Of a stretch of DNA of 7,375 nucleotides, positions 1 to 5,781 are shown piece after piece. The notes beneath the pieces are model-generated. The model saw only the letters and a list, made by a program, of their open reading frames with translations, did no database searches and was not told where the DNA came from. The stretch spans positions 1-7,375 of the forward strand of contig JAUVLS010000061.1 in the NCBI GenBank assembly GCA_030600625.1, read 5' to 3'. The position numbers were made by a program, and so were the translations under genes. The stretch comes from Bacteroidales bacterium. Lineage in GTDB: Bacteria; Bacteroidota; Bacteroidia; Bacteroidales; UBA12077. The first letter of the stretch is position 1, and each line of letters starts with the position of its first letter.

Positions 1-826
1 GGCAAAAATACTTGCGCTTTACTTATTTGATAATGTTGAGAATCTTATCCGAATGGATATGAGTGAATATATGGAAAAATTCTCTGTGTCGCGATTAGTT
101 GGTGCTCCTCCGGGATATATTGGTTATGAAGAAGGTGGACAATTAACCGAAAAAGTACGTCGCAGACCATATTCTGTAATTTTACTTGATGAGATTGAAA
201 AAGCACATCCTGATGTATTTCACTTATTGCTCCAGATTATGGATGAAGGTCAATTGACTGATAGTCTTGGACGTAGAGTAGATTTTCGAAATACTATTAT
301 CATTATGACTTCTAATATTGGTAGCCGACAGTTGAAAGATTTCGGCACAGGTGTTGGTTTTTCTACCAGGGCAAAACAAGAGTCGTCTAGTCATCATGCA
401 AAGAGTGTAATTCAAAATGCACTTAAACGTTCATTTGCTCCTGAATTTATCAATCGTTTAGATGATATCATAATATTCAACTCATTGAATAAAGAACATA
501 TTTATCAAATTATCGATATTGAACTTAAAGGATTATTTAGCAGGGTTAATGATTTAGGATATAATATTGAATTAACAGATACCGCTAAAGATTATGTTGC
601 AAATAAGGGGTTTGATCCTGATTTTGGTGCTCGTCCACTAAAAAGAGCAATTCAAAAGTATCTTGAAGATCCTATGGCAGAGGCAATTCTTCAATCTACC
701 TTAAAACAAGGCGATATTCTTCTTGTTAATTATGATAAAGAAAAGGATGAAATAAAGATTAATACTAAAAAAGGTGGTAAAGCAGCACTTCCGGCGGGTG
801 AAAAAGATAAATCGAAAGAAAAATAA
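1..826 (+). CDS. clpC: ClpC-type AAA+ unfoldase, C-terminal part (5' end outside window)
   Basis: This is the C-terminal part of an HSP100 ATPase that unfolds proteins and feeds them to the ClpP peptidase in the cytoplasm. The open frame runs in from the left edge (first whole codon at base 2), so the ATG at 53 is internal; 274 residues are visible of a protein usually about 840 long. Visible D2-domain landmarks are the pore loop GYIG (113-124), Walker B in VILLDEIEKAH (from 176), sensor 1 TSN (308-316), the arginine-finger region NRLDD (452-466) and sensor 2 GARPLKR (from 626). The D2 Walker A and the whole D1 and N domains lie outside. A VGF tripeptide (353-361) sits where ClpC carries its ClpP-docking loop, and this favours ClpC over the ClpP-independent disaggregase ClpB. 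The last 20 or so residues are a lysine-rich, probably disordered tail. The gene converges with rimO and ends at a shared terminator. Confidence 0.9.
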   Translation, partial: AKILALYLFDNVENLIRMDMSEYMEKFSVSRLVGAPPGYIGYEEGGQLTEKVRRRPYSVILLDEIEKAHPDVFHLLLQIMDEGQLTDSLGRRVDFRNTIIIMTSNIGSRQLKDFGTGVGFSTRAKQESSSHHAKSVIQNALKRSFAPEFINRLDDIIIFNSLNKEHIYQIIDIELKGLFSRVNDLGYNIELTDTAKDYVANKGFDPDFGARPLKRAIQKYLEDPMAEAILQSTLKQGDILLVNYDKEKDEIKINTKKGGKAALPAGEKDKSKEK

Positions 827-840
827 ATAGATAATTAAAC

Positions 841-876
841 AAAACCTTACTTACATATTATAAGTAAGGTTTTTTT
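841..876. terminator. Shared bidirectional terminator between clpC and rimO
   Basis: A perfect 13-bp stem (841-853 with 861-873) closes a 7-nt loop (CATATTA, 854-860). On the plus strand it starts 14 nt after the clpC stop and runs into seven T's (870-876), a textbook intrinsic terminator. Read on the minus strand, it begins immediately after the rimO stop codon (877-875) and is followed by TTTTGTTTAATT, a weaker U-rich tract. It probably stops both converging transcripts, more efficiently for clpC. Confidence 0.85.
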
Positions 877-2179
877 ATTCTATTTCGCCCATTAAATCAA
901 AATCATCGGCGCTTTTTATTCTGACATTATAAAAGCTACCAACACGTAATTTCTTATTTTCAGGTTTTACAATTACCTCATTATCAACGTCAGGTGAGTC
1001 AAATTCTGTTCTTCCAATATAATAATCACCCTCTTTCCTATCAACTATAACTTTATATAACTTCCCTATCTTTTTATTATTTAAGTCATTAGATATATCC
1101 CTTTGCACCTCCATGATTTCATCCATACGGGATTGTTTTATTGAGAAAGGAATATCGTCTGTAAAATTCTCAGCCGAATATGTATTTTCTTCTTCTGAAT
1201 AAGTAAAAACTCCCAACCTATCAAATTGAGCAAACCGAACAAATTCAATAAGTTCATTAAAATCTTCGTCAGTTTCTCCGGGATGACCAACTAATAAGGT
1301 TGTTCGTAAAGCCATTCCCGGAATTTCTTTTCTAAAATAATTGATCAAATTATAAGTTTGTTCTTTTGTTATTCCACGGCGCATATCTTTCAAAATTTTA
1401 TCGCTAATATGCTGAACAGGAATATCCATATATTTGCAGATATTCGATTTTGATTTCATGACTGAAATAACTTCTTTAGGAAATTTTGCCGGAAACATAT
1501 AATGTAATCGAAGCCATTTTAAACCTTTAATATCGGATAATTTATCAATTAATTCGGCTAGTTTGAATTCTTTGTAAATATCTATACCATAATAGGATAA
1601 ATCCTGTGCAATAAGAATAATTTCTTTAACTCCCTGACTTATCAAAAATTCCGCTTCTCTTATTAATTCATCTATTGGTCTGGAACGGTGCTTACCTTTA
1701 ATTAACGGGATAGCACAAAATGAACATGTTCTGTCGCATCCTTCAGAAATTTTTAAATATGCATAATGTTTTGGGGTAGTCAATAATCTTTCTCCAACAA
1801 GCTTTTCTTTATAATGCCCTCCAATTGATTCAATAAGTTCTTTAAGATCATAAACTCCGAAATATTTATCTACAACAGGTATTTCCGTCTCTAATTCTTG
1901 CTTATATCTCTCCGAAAGACATCCAAAAACAATAAGTTTCTCGATTTTATTCGTATTTCTTAAATCTTCAAATTGTAAAATCGTTTCTATTGATTCTTGT
2001 TTAGCATCATTTATAAACCCACAAGTATTAATTAAAACTATATCGGATGGTTTATTTGAATCATGTGTAACCCTAAACCCATTCGACTCCAACTGCCGCA
2101 TTAAAGACTCTGAATCAACCAGGTTTTTTGAACAACCTAATGTTATTATGTTTATCTTTTTTATACCTTTTGTTTTCAT
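875..2179 (-). CDS. rimO: Ribosomal protein S12 methylthiotransferase RimO
   Basis: This radical-SAM enzyme puts a methylthio group on the beta carbon of a conserved aspartate in ribosomal protein S12 (uS12). The N-terminal MTTase domain carries three conserved cysteines (C16 in TLGCSKN, C53 in NTCGF, C87 in FGCLSE), which in this family bind an auxiliary Fe-S cluster. The radical-SAM motif CxxxCxxC is C148, C152 and C155 (EGCDRTCSFC). A C-terminal TRAM-like domain covers about residues 370-434 and contains the RTEFDSPDVDNEV segment typical of RimO; this and the VGHPGET stretch favour RimO over the tRNA enzyme MiaB. At 434 residues it is full length. No Shine-Dalgarno is seen before the ATG at 2179, as is normal in Bacteroidota. 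The start codon lies 12 nt from the end of a palindromic repeat element, so its 5' leader is partly made of that element. Its stop abuts the terminator shared with clpC. Confidence 0.95.
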   Translation of the reverse strand: MKTKGIKKINIITLGCSKNLVDSESLMRQLESNGFRVTHDSNKPSDIVLINTCGFINDAKQESIETILQFEDLRNTNKIEKLIVFGCLSERYKQELETEIPVVDKYFGVYDLKELIESIGGHYKEKLVGERLLTTPKHYAYLKISEGCDRTCSFCAIPLIKGKHRSRPIDELIREAEFLISQGVKEIILIAQDLSYYGIDIYKEFKLAELIDKLSDIKGLKWLRLHYMFPAKFPKEVISVMKSKSNICKYMDIPVQHISDKILKDMRRGITKEQTYNLINYFRKEIPGMALRTTLLVGHPGETDEDFNELIEFVRFAQFDRLGVFTYSEEENTYSAENFTDDIPFSIKQSRMDEIMEVQRDISNDLNNKKIGKLYKVIVDRKEGDYYIGRTEFDSPDVDNEVIVKPENKKLRVGSFYNVRIKSADDFDLMGEIE

Positions 2180-2191
2180 AATAAATAATAA

Positions 2192-2455
2192 AGGTTGCCT
2201 CTAAAAATTGAATTCTTTCAAGAAACAAATATAATGAATAAGATACAAGGCATATTTTTTTGTAATAGCCATAGCTATTTCACAAAAAATATAACGCAGT
2301 CAGATTGTTTATTATATTTATTCCCTACGGGTTTTCATAGTTTTCCAAATACTGCTTCAAATTTCATCACATTATCCCGATAGTGTTTCGAAATTTTTTA
2401 TTGTCTTTGAAAAACTATGGAAATCTTGATGTGATTGAATTTATAGAGGTAACCT
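2192..2455. repeat. 264-bp MITE-like nested inverted-repeat element
   Basis: The ends are imperfect terminal inverted repeats. AGGTTGCCTCTAAAAATTGA at 2192 faces TTGAATTTATAGAGGTAACC ending at 2454; 19 of 22 terminal bases match, and a further TCAAGA/TCTTGA pair lies at 2218-2223 and 2424-2429. Two nested hairpins lie inside. The left one pairs 2227-2235 with 2311-2319, then 2252-2263 with 2282-2292 (one bulge), then AATAGC (2264-2269) with GCTATT (2274-2279) around a CATA loop. The right one pairs 2332-2349 with 2406-2423 (16 of 18), then AAATTTC (2359-2365) with GAAATTT (2390-2396). There is no convincing protein and no clear target-site duplication. Such AT-rich palindromes with GAGG-type ends feel familiar from Bacteroidota intergenic spaces, but that is recollection only. 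Its being mobile is an inference; it could also be a static extragenic palindrome. Confidence 0.6.
2226..2233 (-). promoter_or_regulatory. Possible -7 promoter box for rimO inside the repeat element
   Basis: Read on the minus strand this is TATATTTG, a perfect match to the Bacteroidota -7 consensus TAnnTTTG, about 47 nt upstream of the rimO ATG. No TTG is found at the expected spacing of about 19-21 nt upstream (one lies only 12 nt away), so the match may be chance in AT-rich DNA. Confidence 0.25.
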
Positions 2456-2483
2456 AAAACCTGATGGTTTACTCAACAGGCTT
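2456..2483 (-). terminator. Weak candidate terminator after ftsY
   Basis: On the minus strand, AAGCCTGTTG pairs with CATCAGGTTT around a 7-nt loop, with one T-T mismatch and one G-U pair. Only TTTT follows before AGG. It starts 23 nt after the ftsY stop and ends next to the repeat element. The short U-tract makes termination uncertain; ftsY and rimO may be partly co-transcribed. Confidence 0.35.
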
Positions 2484-2506
2484 ATTTACATTTTTAATAT
2501 TTTATC

Positions 2507-3457
2507 TTATTTCGAAAATAATGAGTCGACAAATTCTTTTTTATTGAATATTTGAAGATCTTCTAAACCTTCCCCAATTCCAATATATTTCACCGGTATT
2601 TTAAACTGATCTGAAATACCAATAGCAACACCGCCTTTAGCTGTTCCATCTAGTTTTGTTAGTGCAAGGGCGGTAACATCTGTAACATTTGTAAACTGCT
2701 TGGCTTGCTCAAACGCATTTTGTCCGGTTGAACCATCAAGTATGAGTAAAATTTCATGCGGTGCATCAGGTATCACTTTTTGCATTACTTTTTTTATCTT
2801 ACCAAGCTCATTCATTAGATTTACTTTGTTGTGCAAGCGCCCGGCGGTATCAATTATTACTATATCAGCATTATTTACTTTTGCCGATGATAAAGCGTCA
2901 TAAGCCACAGAAGCCGGATCGGAACCCATTTTTTGTTTTACAATAGGTACGCCAACTCTGTCGGCCCAAATTGCTAACTGATCAACAGCTGCAGCTCTAA
3001 AGGTATCGGCAGCGCCTAAATATACTTTTTTACCTGAATTTTTAAACTGATAGGCTAACTTTCCAATAGTTGTGGTCTTTCCTACTCCATTAACACCCAC
3101 TACCATAATAACATAAGGACCATTATTTGAACTAAATGACAAATCAATCTCCTCGGCATTATTTTCTTCTAATAATAATGCTATTTCTTCTTTCAGAATA
3201 TTATTTAATTCGCCCGTTCCAAGATATTTGCTGTGAGATACACGTTCCTCAATGCGTTCAATTATTTTTAATGTAGTATTTACACCAACATCCGAAGATA
3301 TCAAAACCTCTTCGAGATTATCAAGTACTTCATCATCAACCTTAGACTTACCAACTACAACACGCGATAACTTTTTAAAAACACTTTCTTTTGTTTTTTC
3401 CAGTCCTTTATCAAGAGTCTTTTTTTTCTCTTTTGAAAAAATGCCAAACGTAGCCAT
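2507..3457 (-). CDS. ftsY: Signal recognition particle receptor FtsY
   Basis: FtsY is the SRP receptor GTPase. It docks with the Ffh-4.5S RNA-ribosome complex at the inner membrane and hands nascent membrane proteins to the SecYEG translocon. The protein (316 residues) has a short basic N-terminal segment, a helical N domain (about 20-100) and the G domain with all expected motifs: P-loop GVNGVGKTTT (121-130), DTFRAAA (151-157), DTAGR (203-207), TKLDG (267-271) and GIGEGLEDL (293-301). It lacks the long acidic A domain of the E. coli protein, and its length is normal for this phylum. The ATG at 3457 is chosen because the MATFGIFSKEKKK opening is typical and the next Met is far inside. It lies downstream of the ribosomal-protein unit but is separated from it by a strong terminator and 369 nt, so it probably has its own promoter, which I could not pinpoint. 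Confidence 0.96.
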   Translation of the reverse strand: MATFGIFSKEKKKTLDKGLEKTKESVFKKLSRVVVGKSKVDDEVLDNLEEVLISSDVGVNTTLKIIERIEERVSHSKYLGTGELNNILKEEIALLLEENNAEEIDLSFSSNNGPYVIMVVGVNGVGKTTTIGKLAYQFKNSGKKVYLGAADTFRAAAVDQLAIWADRVGVPIVKQKMGSDPASVAYDALSSAKVNNADIVIIDTAGRLHNKVNLMNELGKIKKVMQKVIPDAPHEILLILDGSTGQNAFEQAKQFTNVTDVTALALTKLDGTAKGGVAIGISDQFKIPVKYIGIGEGLEDLQIFNKKEFVDSLFSK

Positions 3458-3539
3458 TGAATTTGAATTATTAATCCACTTTATTTGATGGAGGTTATAT
3501 TTTTGTTTTGTTATACATGATAAAAATTATTGGAATATT

Positions 3540-3554
3540 GCCTGCCTGCGGCAG
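3540..3554. repeat. REP-like short GC-rich hairpin, copy 1
   Basis: The sequence GCCTGCCTGCGGCAG contains CTGCC-TGC-GGCAG, a 5-bp perfect stem with a 3-nt loop, in otherwise very AT-rich DNA. Weak outer pairing GGAATA (3532-3537) with TATTCC (3568-3573) encloses it. It shares GCCTGCCT with a second copy at 3708. Confidence 0.5.
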
Positions 3555-3706
3555 AGATTGTTGAAATTATTCCCTGTTCTATTTTTTTAAAGAATTAATA
3601 TTCTATTTTTCCATCATTCCATGATCACTATTAATAAAGCACCCAATGGATGCAATTCGCATCTATCTACTTACTTAGACGAATTTTTACTATTAATCTA
3701 ATCTTA

Positions 3707-3729
3707 TGCCTGCCTACCGTCAGGCAGGG
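3707..3729. repeat. REP-like short GC-rich hairpin, copy 2
   Basis: CCTGCCT (3709-3715) pairs perfectly with AGGCAGG (3722-3728) around a 6-nt loop, ACCGTC. Base composition differs sharply from the surroundings. It shares the core GCCTGCCT with the hairpin at 3540, about 170 bp away, which suggests one repeat family. Confidence 0.55.
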
Positions 3730-3772
3730 TTATCAGCCGTTAAATTTAATACAAAATAGTGAATGCAGAAAT

Positions 3773-3805
3773 AAAAAAAGCCTTCTTTTAGAAAGAAAGC
3801 TTTTT
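3773..3805 (-). terminator. Intrinsic terminator of the rpmB-rpmG-DUF4295 unit
   Basis: On the minus strand a 14-bp stem (3805-3792 with 3788-3775) closes a 3-nt loop and is followed by a run of seven U's (3779-3773). It starts 21 nt after the DUF4295 stop. One pair is G-U on the minus-strand RNA but would be a C-A mismatch on the plus-strand RNA, so the hairpin is best formed in the minus direction. Confidence 0.88.
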
Positions 3806-3826
3806 ATATAGATATTTCTGAATGAA

Positions 3827-3976
3827 TTATTTCTTAGCAAAAAATTCTTTAATATTATCATTATGCACCATTTCTTGTACATACTGGAATCCTCTTTCTG
3901 ATTTTACCATTTTAATACACTTGGTAAAAGTTCTTCCGGCACCTTTTTGTAAACTTGCAACTGCTTTCTTAGCCAT
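3827..3976 (-). CDS. DUF4295 family small basic protein, ribosome-associated by context
   Basis: This is a 49-residue gene starting ATG at 3976 and ending TAA at 3829-3827. The protein begins MAKKAVASLQKGAGRTFTKC and ends EFFAKK. It is strongly basic (11 Lys/Arg against 4 Asp/Glu), has no signal peptide or membrane segment, and matches the pattern I know for the Bacteroidota family DUF4295. It follows rpmG by only 7 nt and shares its terminator, so it is almost certainly made together with ribosomal proteins L28 and L33. A ribosomal role is therefore likely. An additional large-subunit protein named bL38 was reported from a Flavobacterium johnsoniae ribosome structure, and I suspect DUF4295 corresponds to it, but I cannot confirm that here. 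The single cysteine (C20) rules out a zinc ribbon. Confidence 0.88.
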   Translation of the reverse strand: MAKKAVASLQKGAGRTFTKCIKMVKSERGFQYVQEMVHNDNIKEFFAKK

Positions 3977-3983
3977 GACTTAA

Positions 3984-4169
3984 TTATTTTATTTCTTTAT
4001 GAACTGTTACTTTTTTAAGAATAGGATTGTATTTTTTCAACTCCACTCTTTCAGTAGTATTCTTCTTATTTTTTGTTGTAATATATCTTGATGTTCCAGC
4101 TTGTCCTGATTCCTTATGCTCAGTACATTCTAAAATAACCTGAATTCTATTACCTTTTCTTGATGCCAT
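3984..4169 (-). CDS. rpmG: 50S ribosomal protein L33 (bL33)
   Basis: L33 is a small protein of the large ribosomal subunit located near the E site. The 61-residue protein opens [17 protein letters not shown] and contains the family stretch [23 protein letters not shown]. It has only one cysteine (C15) and therefore is the zinc-independent form, lacking the paired CxxC motifs of zinc-binding L33. It starts 19 nt after rpmB; the gap contains AAGGGG about 8 nt before the ATG, one of the few Shine-Dalgarno-like stretches in the window, though Bacteroidota ribosomes are thought not to rely on it. It is followed after 7 nt by the DUF4295 gene. Confidence 0.96.
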   Translation of the reverse strand: MASRKGNRIQVILECTEHKESGQAGTSRYITTKNKKNTTERVELKKYNPILKKVTVHKEIK

Positions 4170-4188
4170 TTCTTAGCCCCTTCTTGTT

Positions 4189-4431
4189 TTAATAATTATC
4201 GATAAAACCTTTTTCTTTTGCTTCTTTCAAGGCTATTTTCAAGCCTTTTTTTGTGATAGTTCTTATACCAGAAGCCGAAACTTTAAGACTTACCCATCGA
4301 CCTTCTTCTTCAAAATAGAATTTTTGATTCATTAAGTTTGGGTAGAATTTTCTCTTAGTTCTCCTCTTTGAGTGGGAAACATTGTTTCCAACCATTACTT
4401 TCTTTCCAGTTATTTGACAGATTCGTGACAT
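4189..4431 (-). CDS. rpmB: 50S ribosomal protein L28 (bL28)
   Basis: L28 is a structural protein of the large ribosomal subunit. The 80-residue sequence shows the standard order: [11 protein letters not shown] at the start, [19 protein letters not shown] (16-34), then [19 protein letters not shown] (46-64) and a helical C-terminus. Only one cysteine (C5) is present, so this is the form without a zinc site. It is the first gene of a three-gene ribosomal unit (rpmB, rpmG, DUF4295) and lies 106 nt downstream of cinA, a gap that contains a plausible promoter. The ATG at 4431 matches the family's usual start exactly. Confidence 0.97.
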   Translation of the reverse strand: MSRICQITGKKVMVGNNVSHSKRRTKRKFYPNLMNQKFYFEEEGRWVSLKVSASGIRTITKKGLKIALKEAKEKGFIDNY

Positions 4432-4473
4432 TTTTATTTCGATTTTTTTATCTCATTTCTTCAAAACAGAACG

Positions 4474-4505
4474 CAAAATACGTGATTTTTATTCAATTAT
4501 TCAAA
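4474..4505 (-). promoter_or_regulatory. Candidate Bacteroidota-type promoter for rpmB-rpmG-DUF4295
   Basis: On the minus strand, TTTG (4505-4502) resembles the -33 element and TATTTTG (4480-4474) resembles the -7 element TAnnTTTG with one base missing. The spacer is 21 nt. Transcription would start about 35 nt before the rpmB ATG. No terminator hairpin is visible after cinA, so read-through from cinA could also feed this unit. Confidence 0.45.
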
Positions 4506-4537
4506 TATATTTATAAAAAAATTACAAAAAACTACAT

Positions 4538-5779
4538 TTATTTCTCCAATATTAACTTTTGCAACATATTCAGAGCTGTTAAGGATGCGCTTTGAATGTT
4601 TCTTCCCCTATGATTACCAAAAACATACTTCTTAGAAATTACTTTTGAATTGTCAGAAACTGCAATCCATGTTGTGCCTACGGGTTTTTCTTCAGTACCA
4701 CCAGAAGGACCGGCAATTCCGGAAGTTGCAATAGCAAAATCTGTTTTGTGTAATTTTCTTACTCCTTCGGCCATGTCTTCAACGACTTGTTTGCTTACCG
4801 CCCCATAATTAACTATATTTCTTTTACTTACAGATAATACATTTTCTTTGATCTCATTTGAATATGCAACTACTCCTCCTGAAAAGTACTCGGAGCTCCC
4901 GGATATAGATGTTATAAGATGAGCAATATTTCCCCCGGTACAACTTTCTGCAACACTTAATGTTTTGTTACTTTTTCTAAGCAACTTTCCTACCACCTCT
5001 TCCAGCTTGTCGGAATCATAACCGCAAATTAAATCAGGAATTATTCTTTCAAGTTCCTCGACTTGTTCTTTTAATATATTTTCAAGCAATTTTTGATTAT
5101 TACCCTTAGCAGTTAGTCTGAGTTTGATTAAACCCGGTGAAGGTAAATAAGCCAACGATATTACATCAGGCAAATTACTTTCCCAGGTTTCAAGAACTTC
5201 AGCTAATTTCGATTCAGGCCATCCCTGTGTTAAAACAATTTTATGTATAATATGTAAATCACTGTCCATTTTCTTTAATTCGGGAATAATAGACTCGGTC
5301 ATCATTTCTTTCATTTCAAAAGGAACTCCCGGCATTGAAATAATAATACATCCCTCCTGCTCAAACCACATTCCCGGTGCTGTACCAATCTTATTTCTTA
5401 TTATTTTACAACTTTCGGGTACATCAGCTTGTCTTATATTGCGTTCATTCATCCAGGCTTTTCGTTTAATAACAAATTGCTCAACGTGTTTTAAGACTTC
5501 CTTATTCTGAACAAGTTTTGTATTAAAATATTCGGCCAATGACGTTTTTGTAATATCATCATCGGTAGGTCCGAGCCCGCCGGTAATTAAAACTAAATCT
5601 GCAATTTGCTTAGCATTATCTAATGCTTTAAATATTTCATCCTTTTTGTCTGATATAGAAGTTATTCTAATAATATCAACGCCAATAAGATTTAACTTGT
5701 TAGCTATCCATGCTGAGTTAGTATCGACAGTTTGCCCAATTAAAATCTCGTCGCCAATAGTGATTATTTCCGCTTTCAT
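4538..5779 (-). CDS. cinA: CinA family protein (COG1058 domain plus PncC nicotinamide-nucleotide amidase domain)
   Basis: This full-length two-domain CinA (413 residues) is cytoplasmic. The N-terminal molybdopterin-binding-like COG1058 domain (about 1-170) shows IITIGDEIL(I)G (5-15), DTNS (19-22) and TGGLGPTDDD (66-75), and SMPGVPFEM (148-156); this domain acts on ADP-ribose/NAD-derived nucleotides in characterised members. A middle region follows (about 175-250). The C-terminal PncC domain (about 258-413) has AESCTGG (277-283) carrying the expected catalytic serine S279, GGVVAYSNEIK (301-311) and SGIAGPSGGT (353-362). PncC deamidates nicotinamide mononucleotide to nicotinate mononucleotide, which recycles pyridine nucleotides. 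The historic link to competence comes from other bacteria and is not implied here. The ATG at 5779 lies 2 nt after the M48 stop (TAAGCATG), so translation is probably coupled. No terminator hairpin follows it. Confidence 0.95.
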   Translation of the reverse strand: MKAEIITIGDEILIGQTVDTNSAWIANKLNLIGVDIIRITSISDKKDEIFKALDNAKQIADLVLITGGLGPTDDDITKTSLAEYFNTKLVQNKEVLKHVEQFVIKRKAWMNERNIRQADVPESCKIIRNKIGTAPGMWFEQEGCIIISMPGVPFEMKEMMTESIIPELKKMDSDLHIIHKIVLTQGWPESKLAEVLETWESNLPDVISLAYLPSPGLIKLRLTAKGNNQKLLENILKEQVEELERIIPDLICGYDSDKLEEVVGKLLRKSNKTLSVAESCTGGNIAHLITSISGSSEYFSGGVVAYSNEIKENVLSVSKRNIVNYGAVSKQVVEDMAEGVRKLHKTDFAIATSGIAGPSGGTEEKPVGTTWIAVSDNSKVISKKYVFGNHRGRNIQSASLTALNMLQKLILEK

Positions 5780-5781
5780 GC

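Larger units (their letters stand above)
3458..3826. other. 369-nt gene-free spacer between ftsY and the DUF4295 gene
   Basis: No convincing gene was seen on either strand. The spacer contains two GC-rich REP-like hairpins (3540-3554 and 3707-3729), an internal palindrome GATGC-AATTC-GCATC (3649-3663), a 10-bp direct repeat TTCTATTTTT (3577-3586 and 3601-3610) and the ribosomal-operon terminator at its right end. It must also contain the ftsY promoter, but no clear TTG/TAnnTTTG pair was found. Confidence 0.6.

Noticed and set aside
224..415. 63-codon minus-strand open frame inside clpC
   Set aside because: It is antisense to the conserved AAA+ core of clpC and shows no protein features.
1..826. 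Reading the first gene as ClpB
   Set aside because: A VGF tripeptide at the ClpP-docking position and the spacing between sensor 1 and the arginine-finger region fit ClpC better.
875..2179. Reading the methylthiotransferase as the tRNA enzyme MiaB
   Set aside because: The C-terminal RTEFDSPDVDNEV segment and the VGHPGET variant are RimO-like, and the TRAM-like domain follows the RimO pattern.
2195..2383. 62-codon open frame on the plus strand inside the repeat element
   Set aside because: It runs through the arms of the nested hairpins, has no resemblance to any protein I know, and its composition follows from the palindromes.
2700..3488. Three plus-strand open frames antisense to ftsY
   Set aside because: They lie opposite the strongly conserved GTPase motifs of ftsY and have no recognisable domain; they are antisense shadows.
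3458..3826. A hidden small RNA, tRNA or CRISPR array in the gene-free spacer
   Set aside because: There is no cloverleaf, no regularly spaced repeat and no clear promoter; the only repeats are the two short hairpins and a 10-bp direct repeat.
4368..4595. 75-codon plus-strand open frame over the start of rpmB and the end of cinA
   Set aside because: It is antisense to two well-supported genes and their promoter region; the low-complexity Phe/Lys/Ile content reflects AT-rich DNA.
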